The notes under the pieces were generated by a model. The model had not been told where the DNA came from, ran no database searches, and saw only the letters and a list, made by a program, of their open reading frames with translations. Source: Lentzea sp. NBRC 102530 (GTDB lineage Bacteria; Actinomycetota; Actinomycetes; Mycobacteriales; Pseudonocardiaceae). Taken from it: 64,000 nucleotides of DNA. Location of the stretch: positions 62,001 through 126,000 of the forward strand of contig NZ_BSTF01000003.1 of assembly GCF_030269365.1 (NCBI RefSeq). Direction: 5' to 3'. A program made the position numbers and the translations under genes. Below are positions 1 to 7,551 of this stretch, piece after piece (within the stretch, counting starts at the first letter, position 1; every line of letters starts with the position of its first letter).

Positions 1-570
1 GTGCAGGAACCCGCGGCCGGCGCGGGTGATGCCGAGCCGCTCGCGCACCGGGCTGCGGTGGCCGTCGGCCGCGACCAGGTAGTCGGCGCGGATCTCGTAC
101 GGCTCGCCGTCGCCCTGCACGAGCGCCGTGACGCCCTCGTCGTCCTGCGCGAACTCCAGCATCCGGGTGCTCATCCGGACGTCCGCGCCGAGTTCGCGGG
201 CCTTGTCGCGCAGCAGCGGTTCCATCCGGTCCTGTGCCACGCCGACTCCCGCGGTCGGCGAGTACTCGACGTCCGAGAGCTGCGCCGGAGGAGTCCAGAA
301 CGTCTCCTCGTAGCGTTCCCCGACCAGGCTCGCGCACCGCACCCGCCGCACGCCGAATCCCTTCGCCATCCGGCTCGGCGGCAGTGCCCCCTCCAGGCCG
401 ACCGCCCGCAGCAACTCGCCGACGCGGCCGTTGAAACCGACCGCCCGCGGGTGCGGTGAGCTGCCGGGATGCTTCTCCACCAAGATCACGTCCACCCCGC
501 GCCACGCCAGGAACAGCGCGGCCGACGTACCCGCCAGGCCTCCCCCGACCACCAGCACCGAAGTCCTCAT
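1..570 (-). CDS. FAD-dependent aromatic monooxygenase, N-terminal part (3' end outside window)
   Basis: The minus strand reads from an ATG at 570, preceded by a clear GGAGG ribosome site, and stays open to the window edge (190 codons seen). The N-terminus carries the FAD-binding Rossmann motif VVGGGLAGTSAALF followed by a conserved acidic residue (LVEKHPG), and further on the DG motif AADGHRSPVRERLG of p-hydroxybenzoate-hydroxylase-type flavoprotein monooxygenases (PheA/TfdB/UbiH fold). Such enzymes hydroxylate aromatic or polyketide substrates using NAD(P)H and oxygen. The substrate cannot be told because the C-terminal half is missing. It is divergent from a TetR gene, a usual arrangement for a repressor controlling a flavin monooxygenase. 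Confidence 0.85.
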   Translation of the reverse strand, partial: MRTSVLVVGGGLAGTSAALFLAWRGVDVILVEKHPGSSPHPRAVGFNGRVGELLRAVGLEGALPPSRMAKGFGVRRVRCASLVGERYEETFWTPPAQLSDVEYSPTAGVGVAQDRMEPLLRDKARELGADVRMSTRMLEFAQDDEGVTALVQGDGEPYEIRADYLVAADGHRSPVRERLGITRAGRGFLH

Positions 571-582
571 CGCATCCTCCCA

Positions 583-610
583 ATACGCTGTATCGCTCAA
601 TACACTGTAT
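583..610. promoter_or_regulatory. Twin palindromic operator between monooxygenase and TetR genes
   Basis: Two near-identical 11-bp palindromes, ATACGCTGTAT (583-593) and ATACACTGTAT (600-610), lie 17 bp apart on the same face of the helix between divergent start codons. A third weaker match (GCTGTACTG) follows at about 622-630. This is the expected form of a TetR-family operator controlling both genes; binding by the adjacent TetR protein is inferred. Confidence 0.6.
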
Positions 611-639
611 CTCGATGAGACGCTGTACTGTCCAGTCCG

Positions 640-1353
640 ATGTCGAACGAACCCGTGTGGGACCGCCCAGAGCCGCCCAGCAAGCCGTCGCCGACCCCGT
701 TGAGCAGGGACCTGATCGTGCGCGCCGCGATCGGGCTCGCCGACGAGGGTGGCCTCGACGAGGTGTCGATCCGCAAGGTCGCCGGGGCGTTGGGGGCCGG
801 TCCGATGCGCCTGTACGGCTACGTCGAGACCAAGGACGAACTGCTCGACCTGATGGTCGACGAGGTCTACGGCGAGATCGAACTACCCGAGCCCGGCGCC
901 GAGTGGCGGGATGCCCTCACCCGAATCGCGCACGGCATGCGCGCGGCCGCCAAGCGGCACCCGTGGTTCGTCGACCTGCTCGGCGGCAGGCCGCACCGGG
1001 GACCGAACTCGCTGGCGCACATCGAGGCGTCGCTCGCCACGCTCGACGGCCGGCCGGAGTTCCCCACCATCGACCACGTGCTCGGCGCGGTCAGCACGGT
1101 GATGGCGTTCGTGCACGGCGCCGTGCGCAGCGAGATCTCCGAACTGCGCGACGAGCAGGCCACCGGCCTGACCGAGGAGCAGTGGCAGGCCGCGTCCGGG
1201 CCGTACATGCGCAAGGTGCTCGCCACCGGGCGGTTCCCGAGGCTCGCCAGGGTCATGTTCGACGCCGAGCACACGAACGCCGCGGCGTTCTTCGACACCG
1301 GCCTGACCTACGTGCTCAACGGCATCGCCGCTACGACGCGCACCCCTGGGTAG
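640..1353 (+). CDS. TetR/AcrR family transcriptional regulator
   Basis: A 237-residue protein with an N-terminal helix-turn-helix (about residues 22-70: LSRDLIVRAAIGLADEGG, then VSIRKVAGALGAGPMRLYGY), the standard TetR DNA-binding domain, and an all-helical C-terminal ligand domain of the TetR_C type. It starts at ATG 640, directly after three copies of a palindromic motif. It is divergent from the FAD monooxygenase at 1-570, so it probably represses that gene and itself and is released by the monooxygenase substrate or a related compound. Its last 23 bases overlap the 3' end of the convergent marP-like gene. Confidence 0.85.
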   Translation: MSNEPVWDRPEPPSKPSPTPLSRDLIVRAAIGLADEGGLDEVSIRKVAGALGAGPMRLYGYVETKDELLDLMVDEVYGEIELPEPGAEWRDALTRIAHGMRAAAKRHPWFVDLLGGRPHRGPNSLAHIEASLATLDGRPEFPTIDHVLGAVSTVMAFVHGAVRSEISELRDEQATGLTEEQWQAASGPYMRKVLATGRFPRLARVMFDAEHTNAAAFFDTGLTYVLNGIAATTRTPG

Positions 1354-2518
1354 AGGCCCGCTTCGTCAGCGTCGGCGCCTTCTGCACCATCGACTGCACC
1401 TGCTGGGCCGTGAGCACGAAGCCCGTCTCCGGGTCGTCGACCGCGGCACCGAAGACCACGCCCATCACGCGCCCGTTCGGGTCGACCAGCGGGCCGCCGG
1501 AGTTGCCCGAGCGGACCTCCGCGCGCACCGTGTAGACGTCACGGGTCACCGTCTGGGCGTCGTAGATGTCCGGGCCGCGCAGCAGCGGGATCCGCTCGCG
1601 GACGCGGGCCGGCGAGGCCTTGTACGGGCCGTCGAGCGGGTAGCCGAGCACGATGCCGTCCTCGCCCGGCTGCACCTCGTCGGAGCGGAACTGCAGCGGC
1701 GTGGCCTCGAGGTCCGGCACCGCGAGCACCGCGATGTCGGTGCGCGGGTCGTAGGAGACGACCGTCGCGTCGAACTGGCCGCGGCCGACCTCGACCGTCA
1801 CCTCGTTGGTGCCGGCGACGACGTGGGCGTTCGTCATGACCCGTTCGGGCGCGATGACGAACCCGGTGCCCTCGAGCGCCCGCGAGCACGACGGCGCACG
1901 GCCGCGGACCTTGAGCACGGAGGCCTTCAGGCGTTGCGCGACCGGGGAGTCCGCGAGCTGGTTGTTCGGCGGCTCGACTTCCTTGAGCGGCGTGCGGTTG
2001 AACGGGTCCATCGCCTGCGGGAAGCCGGAGACGTCGAAGAGCTTCTGCAGGTCGCCGGACAGCACGCGGGCGGCCTGCGGCATGGTCTGGTCGACCTTGC
2101 CGAGGATCACCGACTGCTTGAGCGACGACGTGAGGTCGGGCAGGCCGACGACCGAGGTCAGCGGCAACGCGATCATCCAGGCGACGACGAAGACGACGAA
2201 GCCCTGCACGATCGCGCCCAGGGCGTTGTCCGCGCCCCGCAACGGCGACGCGTTGACCCGTGCCTTGATCGTCCGCCCGATGTAGACGCCGATGGTCTCG
2301 CCGAGCGCCACGAGCAGCACGACGATGCCGACCGCGAACACGACCTTGGTGACGACGTTCTCGAACTGGGACACCAGCAGCGGCGCGATCTGCGTGCCCA
2401 GGATCAGGCCGACGAGCACACCGACGAACGCGGGCAGCGCGACGACCATGCCTTGCCTGGCCCCTGACACCGCGGCGATCGCGGCAAGGCCCAGCACCAG
2501 CAGGTCAACCCAGTTCAA
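1331..2518 (-). CDS. marP: MarP-like membrane serine protease (CvpA domain plus trypsin-like domain)
   Basis: A 395-residue protein with four predicted membrane helices in its first 125 residues (CvpA-like) and a C-terminal chymotrypsin-fold protease. The catalytic triad is visible as His232 (TNAHVV), Asp261 (DPRTDIAVL) and Ser340 (RSGNSGGPL). Cys211 and Cys393 match the positions of the regulatory disulfide known in M. tuberculosis MarP (Rv3671c), a periplasmic protease needed for acid resistance through activation of a peptidoglycan hydrolase. Order with the following Nudix, thioredoxin and nth genes is the same as in mycobacteria. The stop overlaps the 3' end of the convergent TetR gene by 23 bp. 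Confidence 0.92.
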   Translation of the reverse strand: MNWVDLLVLGLAAIAAVSGARQGMVVALPAFVGVLVGLILGTQIAPLLVSQFENVVTKVVFAVGIVVLLVALGETIGVYIGRTIKARVNASPLRGADNALGAIVQGFVVFVVAWMIALPLTSVVGLPDLTSSLKQSVILGKVDQTMPQAARVLSGDLQKLFDVSGFPQAMDPFNRTPLKEVEPPNNQLADSPVAQRLKASVLKVRGRAPSCSRALEGTGFVIAPERVMTNAHVVAGTNEVTVEVGRGQFDATVVSYDPRTDIAVLAVPDLEATPLQFRSDEVQPGEDGIVLGYPLDGPYKASPARVRERIPLLRGPDIYDAQTVTRDVYTVRAEVRSGNSGGPLVDPNGRVMGVVFGAAVDDPETGFVLTAQQVQSMVQKAPTLTKRASTQGCAS

Positions 2519-2533
2519 CCCGAAACCTCCGCC

Positions 2534-3193
2534 TCACTGTGTAGCGCGCAACGCTAGTTCAAGGTCACGCACATCGGTCGCATCCCACGGCTGTTCCCAG
2601 CCGCCGAGTGCGATCAGGCCGTTGATCAACCCCGCGGTGAAACCCCACACCAGCATGCCCGGCGCGGAGAAGGCCGCCGCGACGTAACCCGAGGGGTGAC
2701 GCACGCGGAACCTGTTGGCGGGGTCCGCGAGGTGCGCCACGGGCACGCGCGCGACAGCGGCGGTCTCCGCCGGATCGACCGGTGCGACGGGGCTCGGCTG
2801 TTCCCAGTAGGCGAGCACGGGCGTGACCGCGAACCCCGACACCGGCACGTACAGCTCCGGCAGCAAAGCCAGCGGTCTCACTCCTGACTCAAGTACACCG
2901 GTCTCCTCGTAAGCCTCGCGTAATGCCGTGCCCACCGGGCCGTCGTCCGTTTCGTCCGAAGCGCCGCCGGGGAACGCCACCTGCCCCGGATGCGAGCCGA
3001 GCGTGTCCGCCCTGCGCAGCAGCAACACGTCCGGCCCGTGCTCCTCGGACTCGCCGAACAGCATCAGCACGGCCGCCTTGCGGTAGGCCCGCTGCGAGGT
3101 GCGCGGGTCCCGCATGAACGTTCGTGCGTCGATCTGCTCGGTGGCTTTGGCCAGGCGCTGCATCCAGTCGGGTGGCTGTACCGCCTCCGTCAT
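2534..3193 (-). CDS. CoA-pyrophosphatase-type Nudix hydrolase
   Basis: The open frame runs further upstream, but the ATG at 3193 overlaps the TGA of the preceding tlpA-like gene (ATGA coupling) and gives a 219-residue protein of normal family length. It contains the UPF0035/CoA-type signature: LLLRRADTLGSHPGQVAFPGG followed by the Nudix box ending REAYEETGV. The Asp where most Nudix boxes have the first Glu is typical of this subfamily. Members hydrolyse CoA or its derivatives to phosphopantetheine and 3',5'-ADP; the exact substrate here is not shown. It is the ortholog in position of Rv3672c and lies between tlpA and marP. Confidence 0.85.
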   Translation of the reverse strand: MTEAVQPPDWMQRLAKATEQIDARTFMRDPRTSQRAYRKAAVLMLFGESEEHGPDVLLLRRADTLGSHPGQVAFPGGASDETDDGPVGTALREAYEETGVLESGVRPLALLPELYVPVSGFAVTPVLAYWEQPSPVAPVDPAETAAVARVPVAHLADPANRFRVRHPSGYVAAAFSAPGMLVWGFTAGLINGLIALGGWEQPWDATDVRDLELALRATQ

Positions 3194-3750
3194 CGAACCG
3201 CCTTCTCCACCTGGTCCGGAGCGGTGAAGACCGGTGGATCGGTGATCCGCCGGACTTGACCGTCCGCTGATACGTAATACGTGGCGGGGAGCGTCTTCGG
3301 CGCCTTGACTTGCTTGCGCAGCTCGTCGGCCTCGTCGTGCACGGACGGCAGCCGCACGCCGAGCCGGGCGAGCAGCTCCAGGCCGTCCGCCTCCCTGCTC
3401 TCCACAAGAACTGGGACGACCGGCACGGCACCTGGTTGCTTCGCGTACGAATCCAGCACCGGCAGCTCCTCCTGGCACGGCTGGCACCAGGTCGCCCAGA
3501 AGTTGATCAGGAGTGGGCCCTTCAGCGCGAGGGCCGTCCGGGTGCCGTCACCGAGGCACGTCACACCGATGCCTTCTTGCGCGCCGGGCACGCACGGCCG
3601 CAGCTGGGCCTGCCCGCGCAACGCGGCGATGTCCTGCGACGGACGGGAGGGCGTGGGCGGCGGCGGTGACTCGTCACGGGGCCACAGCGCGACCACGCCC
3701 GCCACGCCCAGGACGAGCACGACGACGAGCCAGCGCGTGCGGTTGTTCAC
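3190..3750 (-). CDS. TlpA/ResA-like membrane-anchored thioredoxin
   Basis: A 186-residue protein with an uncleaved signal anchor (residues 6-23), a proline-rich spacer ([11 protein letters not shown]) and a thioredoxin fold with the redox motif WCQPC in [15 protein letters not shown]. The cis-Pro is in TLPATYYV. It should face the outside and reduce or isomerise disulfides of extracytoplasmic proteins. Two extra cysteines (RPCVP and VTCLG) precede the fold, as in Rv3673c homologs. It is coupled by ATGA overlaps to nth upstream and the Nudix gene downstream, so the three form one operon. Confidence 0.88.
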   Translation of the reverse strand: MNNRTRWLVVVLVLGVAGVVALWPRDESPPPPTPSRPSQDIAALRGQAQLRPCVPGAQEGIGVTCLGDGTRTALALKGPLLINFWATWCQPCQEELPVLDSYAKQPGAVPVVPVLVESREADGLELLARLGVRLPSVHDEADELRKQVKAPKTLPATYYVSADGQVRRITDPPVFTAPDQVEKAVR

Positions 3751-4511
3751 GCTCCCAGCTTCTCACCCGCCCGCACCCGCTCGGCGAGCTCGATCAGGTG
3801 TGGTTTCTCATCGCCCTTGACGAGCTTGGCGGCCTTGTCCGGGTCCTCCGGGCCGAGGCCGTACGACGGGCAGTCCTTCATCAGCAGGCAGGCACCGCAG
3901 GCTGGGGTTTTGGCGTGGCAGACGCGGCGGCCGTGGAAGACGATCCAGTGCGAGGCCATGGTCCAGTCGCGCTTCTCGATCAGCTCGCCGACGGCGTGCT
4001 CGACCTTGACGGCGTCCTCGAGGTCGGTCCAGCCCCAGCGGCGCACGAGCCGGCCGAAGTGGGTGTCGACTGTGAGCCCGGGCACATCGAACGCGTTGCC
4101 GAGAACCACGTTGGCCGTCTTGCGTCCTACACCGGGGAGCTTGACCAGCTCCTCCATGTTGTCCGGCACCACACCGTCGTGCTGCTCCACAAGGGCGGCA
4201 CCGAGACCGAGCAGAGACGTCGCCTTGTTCCGGAAGAAACCGGTGGGGCGGAGCATCTCTTCGAGTTCCGTCCGATCGGCACCGGCGTAGTCGGCGGCCG
4301 TCGGGTACTTCTTGAAGAGCGCGGGAGTGACCTCGTTGACCTTCTTGTCGGTGCACTGCGCGGACAGGATCACCGCCACGACCAGTTCCAGCGGCGTGGT
4401 GAAGTCCAGCTCGCAGTGCGCGTCGGGGTAGCCCTCGGCCAGCACGCGCACCATCCGGCGGGCCCTGCGCGTCAGGCCTAGCTTGGTTTCCGGCTTCTTG
4501 GTAGCGGGCAC
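3747..4511 (-). CDS. nth: Endonuclease III (base-excision repair DNA glycosylase/AP lyase)
   Basis: GTG 4511 gives a 254-residue protein; the longer open frame upstream runs into the opposite gene and is not protein-like. Seen are the helix-hairpin-helix [14 protein letters not shown] with the catalytic Lys, the catalytic Asp in TVDTHFGRL, and the C-terminal [4Fe-4S] ligand set C-x6-C-x2-C-x5-C ([17 protein letters not shown]). The enzyme removes oxidised pyrimidines and cleaves the abasic site. It heads the nth-tlpA-nudix-marP operon and has an ATGA overlap with tlpA. Confidence 0.95.
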   Translation of the reverse strand: MPATKKPETKLGLTRRARRMVRVLAEGYPDAHCELDFTTPLELVVAVILSAQCTDKKVNEVTPALFKKYPTAADYAGADRTELEEMLRPTGFFRNKATSLLGLGAALVEQHDGVVPDNMEELVKLPGVGRKTANVVLGNAFDVPGLTVDTHFGRLVRRWGWTDLEDAVKVEHAVGELIEKRDWTMASHWIVFHGRRVCHAKTPACGACLLMKDCPSYGLGPEDPDKAAKLVKGDEKPHLIELAERVRAGEKLGA

Positions 4512-4590
4512 TGATCCAGAGTAGTCAACACGCCGGAACCGACCCCTAGATCCGCACTCGAATCCCTCATGCGCCACACTTCGGAGCATC

Positions 4591-4830
4591 ATGACTGCCT
4601 GGCTTGTGATCGTCGTTCCGATCGTGATCATGTTCTTCGCGCTCTTCATGGAGCGCGTCGAAGCGAAGCTCCGGCACGTTGCCGTGCAGGAGAACGAGGT
4701 CGAGGAGTTCCTGGAGTCCGCCAGGCCCGAAGAGGTCAAGGCGCTCTACGGACACGGCATCGGTCGCGCGCTCGACATGTTCCGCCTGCGTCGCCGTGGC
4801 CGCGGAGGTGCGCGCAAGCGCGTCCGTTAG
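4591..4830 (+). CDS. Small conserved actinobacterial membrane protein
   Basis: A 79-residue protein with one N-terminal membrane helix ([16 protein letters not shown]) followed by an acidic amphipathic stretch and an Arg-rich C-terminus ([11 protein letters not shown]). It sits in the nth-crp interval, the place of Rv3675 in M. tuberculosis. I do not recognise a catalytic motif. The topology suggests a single-pass protein with a cytoplasmic basic tail. It is divergent from nth and 209 bp upstream of crp. Confidence 0.75.
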   Translation: MTAWLVIVVPIVIMFFALFMERVEAKLRHVAVQENEVEEFLESARPEEVKALYGHGIGRALDMFRLRRRGRGGARKRVR

Positions 4831-5039
4831 TCCTGGCCCCGTGCTGACCGACACCCGAATGGCGTAGACTGGTTCGTTGGGCTCTGGATCGAGTCAGTCT
4901 TGTTGTTCCTACTAAGACGGCGAGCCGAGCGGCGATCCACAAGAGAGCCCTTAGACTGCAACGCAGTGATCGGCGGCACGGCGCTGACTCCACCAAAGAT
5001 GGTGGTAGGCGTGCCGTCGCGTCGATTAGGAGGGACGAG
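4831..5039 (+). promoter_or_regulatory. crp upstream region with hairpin
   Basis: These 209 bp contain no gene. A short hairpin (CCACCA-AAGA-TGGTGG, 4990-5005) lies about 35 bp before the crp start, and a strong ribosome site AGGAGGG at 5029-5035 sets the GTG start. No TGTGA-N6-TCACA Crp box was found by eye, so autoregulation is not supported. Confidence 0.4.
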
Positions 5040-5714
5040 GTGGACGAGACCCTGGCGCGAGCGGGCATCTTCCAAGGGGTGGACCCAGCAGCTGCAGAGG
5101 CGCTGGCGACGACCCTTGAGACGGTGGAGTTCCCGCGTGGCCATGTCATCTTCGCGGAGGGTGAGCCGGGCGATCGCCTGTACATCATCCAGTCCGGCAA
5201 GGTGAAGATCGGCCGCAAGTCGCCGGACGGCCGCGAGAACCTGTTGGGGATCTTCGGGCCCTCCGACATGTTCGGCGAACTGTCCATTTTCGATCCCGGC
5301 CCCCGCACGTCGACCGCGACGACGGTGACCGAGGTGCGTGCGGTGTCCATGGACCGCCCCGCGCTCCGTCAGTGGATCACCAACCGGCCGGAGATCGCCG
5401 AGCAGTTGCTGAGGGCTCTGGCCCGCAGGCTGCGCCGGACGAACTCGATGCTGGCCGACCTGATCTTCACGGACGTGCCCGGCCGCGTCGCCAAGGCGCT
5501 GCTGCAGCTCGCGCAGCGCTTCGGCTCGCAGGAGGCCGGCCTGCTCCGCGTCACGCACGACCTGACGCAGGAGGAGATCGCCCAGTTCGTGGGCGCGTCC
5601 CGCGAGACCGTGAACAAGGCTCTGGCCGACTTCGCGCACCGCGGCTGGCTGCGGCTCGAAGGCAAGAGCGTGCTGATCCTGGACCCGGAGCGCCTCGCGC
5701 GCCGCGCCCGCTAG
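5040..5714 (+). CDS. crp: Crp/Fnr family cyclic-nucleotide-responsive global regulator
   Basis: A 224-residue protein starting at GTG 5040 behind AGGAGGG. The N-terminal cNMP-binding domain has the phosphate-binding cassette [17 protein letters not shown], and the C-terminal winged helix-turn-helix reads [20 protein letters not shown]. This matches actinobacterial Crp (GlxR/Rv3676 type), a cAMP-binding dimer that controls carbon and envelope genes. Neighbouring nth and the small membrane gene give the conserved crp context. A strong hairpin terminator follows 39 bp after the stop. Confidence 0.93.
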   Translation: MDETLARAGIFQGVDPAAAEALATTLETVEFPRGHVIFAEGEPGDRLYIIQSGKVKIGRKSPDGRENLLGIFGPSDMFGELSIFDPGPRTSTATTVTEVRAVSMDRPALRQWITNRPEIAEQLLRALARRLRRTNSMLADLIFTDVPGRVAKALLQLAQRFGSQEAGLLRVTHDLTQEEIAQFVGASRETVNKALADFAHRGWLRLEGKSVLILDPERLARRAR

Positions 5715-5752
5715 TCAGCTCACCCCGCTGGTCGGTTCACGACCTAACGCAA

Positions 5753-5782
5753 GTGAAGCCCCGGCAGCCGCCGGGGCTTCAC
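5753..5782 (+). terminator. crp transcription terminator
   Basis: A perfect 13-bp inverted repeat, GTGAAGCCCCGGC (5753-5765) and GCCGGGGCTTCAC (5770-5782), with a 4-nt loop, lies just after crp. There is no long T run, as is common in GC-rich actinomycetes. Confidence 0.8.
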
Positions 5783-5940
5783 TGCTTCGGGACCCAGGCC
5801 GTACGTCACTACTGGGCTGACTGGAGTGGTTCAGCCTGGCTGCCCCGACCTGGCTGCCTCGAGTCAAACCGCGAGTTCCCGCTGGTCGTCCGCCAGTTTC
5901 CCGGCGAACTCACCGCCGCCTGCGGAGCAGCGACCAGACA

Positions 5941-5983
5941 AAAAGGACCGGGCGCCACCCCCGACGTGGCGCACCGGTCCTTT
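5941..5983 (-). terminator. Strong intrinsic terminator, minus-strand orientation
   Basis: Arms of 17 bp with one bulged base (AAAGGACCGG-GCGCCAC paired with GTGGCGC-A-CCGGTCCTTT) enclose a 7-nt loop. On the minus strand the hairpin is followed by TTTTT; on the plus strand only by TTTG. It would end the candidate RNA above and could also stop any read-through from crp. Confidence 0.6.
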
Positions 5984-6143
5984 GTGTTGCACGGCCCATC
6001 CCCCGACGAACCGTGCCTTCCATCCCTCTGGCGCGTAGGCCCCGACCCTCAAGCCAGAGGTTGGTCTCGGTGGATGAGTCAACTTTCGCATGTCTCCACC
6101 CCGGCCACTCAAGCCCTTTCACCCTCAAGGACCTCGTCCGAGG
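5941..6143 (-). ncRNA. Candidate small RNA: chain of hairpins with repeated loop motif
   Basis: The 475-bp gap 5783-6257 has no convincing gene. It holds five inverted repeats in a row: 5942-5983, GCACGG/CCGTGC (5989-6016), CTCTGGC/GCCAGAG, GGTGGA/TCCACC (6070-6099) and CCTC/GAGG (6132-6143). The first three loops all contain CCCCGAC on the plus strand (GTCGGGG on the minus strand), and ACCCTCAAG-like words recur three times. The last minus-strand hairpin ends in a T run, so a minus-strand transcript is favoured. In mycobacteria and Streptomyces an RNA-polymerase-binding 6S-like RNA (Ms1, scr3559) maps a few genes from crp; whether this is related is only a guess. No promoter was identified with confidence. 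Confidence 0.3.
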
Positions 6144-6221
6144 CCGATTCGTTGCATGTTTCACCCGGTCATCCCATTCCCGTGACCCAATCGCAATCAT
6201 CGTGACCCTGCGCACCCGATC

Positions 6222-6257
6222 TGGTACGTGCGTACCAACTCTGGCATACTGGTACAC
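6222..6257 (+). promoter_or_regulatory. Promoter with palindromic operator for leaderless MFS gene
   Basis: A perfect 14-bp palindrome GGTACG-TG-CGTACC (6223-6236) overlaps the -35 position of a promoter whose -10 box is CATACT (6245-6250). A second half-site GGTAC occurs at 6251. The start codon at 6258 lies 7 bp after the -10 box, so transcription should begin at or next to the ATG. Confidence 0.5.
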
Positions 6258-7505
6258 ATGTCCCACTCTGCTCGTCTGTCCGACTACCGTGCTGCCCTGA
6301 CGACCCCTGGTATGCGCGGCCCGGTGGTCGCGTCCCTGCTCGCCCGCCTCCCCATCGCGATGGTCGGGCTCTCGCTCCTGCTCTACGTGGAGCGCGCCAC
6401 GGGTTCGTTCGCGGTTGCCGGCATGGTCTCGGCGGCGGCGTTGGTGGGCGTGGCGCTCGGTTCCGTGGTCCAGGGCCGCCTGATGGACCGCTTCGGTCCC
6501 ACGCGTCCCCTCCTCTGGGTGACCGGTCTGTTCGCCGCGTTCGTGGCCGTGTCCGTGCTGGCCGTGGAGGCTGGTGCGTCGGTGTTCGTGCTGGTCCCGC
6601 TGGCTCTGGGCGTGGGCGCGACGGAGCCGATGGTGGGCTCGGCCTCCCGTGCGCTGTGGGAGCGCATGGTGCCGGCGGGCCCGACGCGGATGGCGGGCTA
6701 CGCGTACGAGGCGATCAGCATGGAGGTCTTCTTCATCCTGGGTCCCGGTCTGGCCGGGCTCCTGCTGGCCGCGCCGTGGGCGGGCACCGGCGTGGTCGTC
6801 GGCGCCGTGCTGATGGTGATCGGCGCCCTCTGGTTCGCCTTCAACCCGGTGGTCCGGGCGTGGGGTCCCGTCGAGCAGGCGCCCCGGCCGTTGCTCGGTG
6901 CCTTCGCCTACCCCGGCATGCGCACGGTGGCCCTCGCCGCCCTGGGCTTCGGTGTGACGATCGGTTTCGTCGAGGTGGCCGTGCCGGCGTTCGCGAAGGC
7001 TGCGGGCCACGCCTCGATGGGTGGCTTGATGCTCTCGCTGTGGTCGATCAGCTCGGTGATCTTCGGCGTGCTCTACGGCATGCGCCCGTGGCCGCGGCCG
7101 ATGCACCTGCGCCTGCCGGTCCTGCTCGGCGGCTTCGCCCTGCTCGCGTTCCTGCTGGCCATCCCGGCGACGCTCGTGGGCCTCGCCGTCGCGCTGTTCC
7201 TGGTGGGCACCCTGATCACGCCGCAGTCGACCGCGCACTCCGCGGCGATCGAGCAGGTCACGCCGAACGGCATGGCCGCGGAGGCGTTCGGCTGGGTGAT
7301 CACCTCGGTGACCGTCGGCCTCGCCATCGGGCAGGGCCTGTCCGGGCAGCTGATCGAGCACTTCGGCACGCGGCCCGCGTTCATCGCGTCCGGCGTGGCC
7401 GGGCTGCTGATCGCGCTGGCGGTGTGGCTGCTGCGCGGGACGGTGCGGCGCGGGGTGCCGGCCGAGGTGCCGGCGCGCTCCGAGATGGAACTCGCCTCGC
7501 GCTAG
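6258..7505 (+). CDS. MFS transporter (drug/metabolite exporter type)
   Basis: A 415-residue integral membrane protein with about twelve hydrophobic helices and the MFS motif-A-like loop GRLMDRFGPTRPLL between helices 2 and 3. The ATG at 6258 is preferred over one 30 bp upstream because the promoter -10 box ends 7 bp before it. The fold and the short loops fit a proton-driven exporter of the actinomycete type similar to the tandem pair at 29257-31613. Substrate is unknown. It stands alone and shares a bidirectional terminator with the convergent clamp-like gene. Confidence 0.85.
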   Translation: MSHSARLSDYRAALTTPGMRGPVVASLLARLPIAMVGLSLLLYVERATGSFAVAGMVSAAALVGVALGSVVQGRLMDRFGPTRPLLWVTGLFAAFVAVSVLAVEAGASVFVLVPLALGVGATEPMVGSASRALWERMVPAGPTRMAGYAYEAISMEVFFILGPGLAGLLLAAPWAGTGVVVGAVLMVIGALWFAFNPVVRAWGPVEQAPRPLLGAFAYPGMRTVALAALGFGVTIGFVEVAVPAFAKAAGHASMGGLMLSLWSISSVIFGVLYGMRPWPRPMHLRLPVLLGGFALLAFLLAIPATLVGLAVALFLVGTLITPQSTAHSAAIEQVTPNGMAAEAFGWVITSVTVGLAIGQGLSGQLIEHFGTRPAFIASGVAGLLIALAVWLLRGTVRRGVPAEVPARSEMELASR

Positions 7506-7515
7506 ACGTTCTTCC

Positions 7516-7548
7516 ACCGAAGGGCCGGTCTCGTACCGGCCCTTCGGT
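7516..7548. terminator. Bidirectional terminator between convergent genes
   Basis: A perfect 14-bp inverted repeat ACCGAAGGGCCGGT (7516-7529) / ACCGGCCCTTCGGT (7535-7548) with loop CTCGT fills the 46-bp gap between the MFS gene and the convergent clamp-like gene; it can end both transcripts. Confidence 0.85.
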
Positions 7549-7551
7549 GTT

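Noticed and set aside
459-1535. Long Arg/Pro-rich frame on the plus strand overlapping the TetR gene
   Set aside because: It is a high-GC shadow in another frame; the TetR helix-turn-helix frame is the real one.
5864-6112. 82-codon minus-strand frame in the crp-MFS gap
   Set aside because: No ribosome site, odd composition, and it runs through several perfect hairpins; the RNA interpretation explains the region better.
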